Source: Microbacterium enclense
GTDB taxonomy: Bacteria; Actinomycetota; Actinomycetes; Actinomycetales; Microbacteriaceae
Direction of reading: 5' to 3'
DNA length: 64,000 nucleotides
Assembly: GCF_001456955.1 (NCBI RefSeq)
Contig: NZ_KQ758468.1
Location: 248,001 to 312,000 of the forward strand
Positions 63,330 through 64,000 of the stretch are shown in pieces (position 1 is the first letter of the stretch; each line of letters starts with the position of its first letter). A model generated the notes under the pieces. That model was given only the letters and a program-made list of their open reading frames with translations. It had not been told where the DNA came from and ran no database searches. The position numbers were made by a program, and so were the translations under genes.

Positions 63330-63830
63330 TCAGCCCTGGCAGACCGTGCCGGCCTCGGTGAAACTCTGCTGCAGCGCCGTCACCTGCGTGCCGAGTTCGC
63401 CGAGCTTGCCGGGGTCGGCCGTGACGCTGGCGAGGAAGGCCGCATACTCGTCGAGTTGCGCGCTCGCCTTCTGCGCTGCCGGGGCGACATCGGCGTTGGT
63501 GATCTGCGCGAAGTCGCCCTGCACCTTCTCGCTGAGCTCCTGGAACCGCGTGAGGTTGCCCTGCGGATCCGACGAGTCCATCGACTGGCTGGTCGAGACG
63601 ACGTCGTTGAACGAGGCGATGATGATCTGGCACGCGTCGGCCTTCGACTGTCCCGTCGCGTCGGTGCCGGACTCGGGCGCCGACGAGGCCGATGCCGAGG
63701 CGACCGGCGTCGGAGCGACGGACTCGGCGGGTGCCGCGTCGGTCGTGGTCGAGGCGCCCCCGGAACATCCGGTGAGCAGCAGCAGGGCAGAAGCGGCGAC
63801 GAGCGCGAACGGCGAACGAGAAGTGGTCAA
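63330..63830 (-). CDS. lipoprotein of unknown function
   Basis: 166 residues from TTG 63830: short signal peptide with lipobox LLTGC, a Ser/Ala/Thr/Pro linker, then a helical domain about 65-160 with Cys in KADACQII and in the C-terminal GTVCQG, possibly disulfide-linked. The frame can start at ATG 63869, but a promoter CTGACG (63890-63895), 16 bases, TACGGT (63868-63873) would put the RNA start downstream of that ATG, and GGGGGA precedes the TTG. No family recognised. Confidence 0.72.
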   Translation of the reverse strand: MTTSRSPFALVAASALLLLTGCSGGASTTTDAAPAESVAPTPVASASASSAPESGTDATGQSKADACQIIIASFNDVVSTSQSMDSSDPQGNLTRFQELSEKVQGDFAQITNADVAPAAQKASAQLDEYAAFLASVTADPGKLGELGTQVTALQQSFTEAGTVCQG

Positions 63831-63867
63831 GAGATCCCCCAGAGGTCTTGGTCGAGCCGGAACTTCC

Positions 63868-63895
63868 ACCGTAGCGAGTGGCGGGAGTCCGTCAG
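63868..63895 (-). promoter_or_regulatory. promoter for the lipoprotein gene
   Basis: Minus strand: -35 CTGACG (63890-63895), spacer of 16, -10 TACGGT (63868-63873). It predicts a ~30-base leader before TTG 63830. Confidence 0.5.
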
Positions 63896-63917
63896 GGTCT
63901 CCCGGTCGACCGTCGCG

Positions 63918-64000
63918 TCATGACGACAGCAGCCGATCGCGCACCTGCCTGCGAAGCACCTTGCCGATGAGCGAACGCGGCAGATCTTCGACCACCTCGA
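63918..64000 (-). CDS. AMP-forming acyl-CoA synthetase, C-terminal end (partial)
   Basis: Only the last 27 codons are in the window: EVVEDLPRSLIGKVLRRQ followed by VRDRLLSS and a TGA. The LPRSLIGKVLRR pattern matches the C-terminal catalytic-lysine motif (PK/R-S-x-x-GK-x-LRR) of acyl-CoA synthetases such as long-chain fatty acid-CoA ligase. The rest lies beyond base 64000; specificity cannot be told. Confidence 0.75.
   Translation of the reverse strand, partial: EVVEDLPRSLIGKVLRRQVRDRLLSS

Noticed and set aside
63831..63869. Upstream ATG for the 63.3-kb lipoprotein
   Set aside because: It overlaps the predicted -10 box and would put a proline/arginine-rich stretch before the signal peptide.

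Overview
The window is high-G+C DNA (roughly 70% by eye) with dense coding on both strands, many GTG starts, many 1-11 base gene overlaps and actinobacterial-only families (DUF3515, DUF2469, MSMEG_6728-type, a GlgE glycogen pathway). Gene order and protein sequences fit Microbacteriaceae, most likely Microbacterium or a close relative; this is inferred from recognition, not from a search. Nearly everything is core housekeeping. I see no prophage, integron, CRISPR array, insertion sequence, rRNA or tRNA.

Layout. 0-6.5 kb: leuCD, then murA-plsC-gpsA-ddl (leucine, cell-wall and phospholipid precursors). 6.5-7.1 kb: non-coding block of palindromic repeats. 7.1-12.2 kb: DUF3515 lipoprotein, thiL, rsmD, recG, coaD. 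12.2-13.1 kb: a second non-coding block with four copies of a 69-base palindrome. 13.1-22.7 kb: DUF177-rpmF-rnc-mutM, a small minus-strand unit (37-aa peptide, 25-aa peptide, 95-aa protein, then a double-GNAT acetyltransferase), smc-ftsY and two small genes. 22.8-28.8 kb: lipBA facing a TetR regulator, ffh, an SGNH lipoprotein and a YbdK-type carboxylate-amine ligase. 29-34.8 kb: rpsP-KH-rimM-trmD, map, rplS-lepB-rnhB. 34.9-40.9 kb: DUF2469, yraN-comM-dprA-xerC, a DUF3060 lipoprotein and an M23 protein. 41-49 kb: rpsB-tsf-pyrH-frr-cdsA, a DivIVA-repeat protein, a secreted lysozyme-like protein, a zinc-ribbon protein, a hydrolase and an AI-2E family exporter. 49-52 kb: a large membrane protein coupled to a thioredoxin/TPR protein. 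52-58.3 kb: glgX-glgE-glgB. 58.4-64 kb: cysteine desulfurase-mnmA, ligA, a lipoprotein and the 3' end of an acyl-CoA synthetase.

How the genes work together. The main themes are translation (ribosomal proteins, maturation factors, EF-Ts, RRF, tRNA modification), SRP-dependent secretion (ffh, ftsY, lepB), envelope building (murA, ddl, plsC, gpsA, cdsA), chromosome maintenance (smc, recG, mutM, ligA, rnhB, xerC, dprA, comM) and glycogen metabolism.

The most unusual signals are not genes. (1) The heptamer GGATGCC/GGCATCC is strongly over-represented on both strands, shifts codon choice, and forms inverted pairs inside two terminator hairpins, which resembles known DNA uptake sequences. (2) Two different palindromic repeat families fill the two long gaps, and a third REP-like repeat has been translated into the LeuC tail. 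(3) A 37-residue peptide gene missed by normal length cut-offs has a near-consensus promoter and a perfect Shine-Dalgarno. (4) Many genes carry a TANNNT hexamer 6-10 bases before the start codon, which implies leaderless mRNAs. All calls are from reading the sequence alone; no database search was run.
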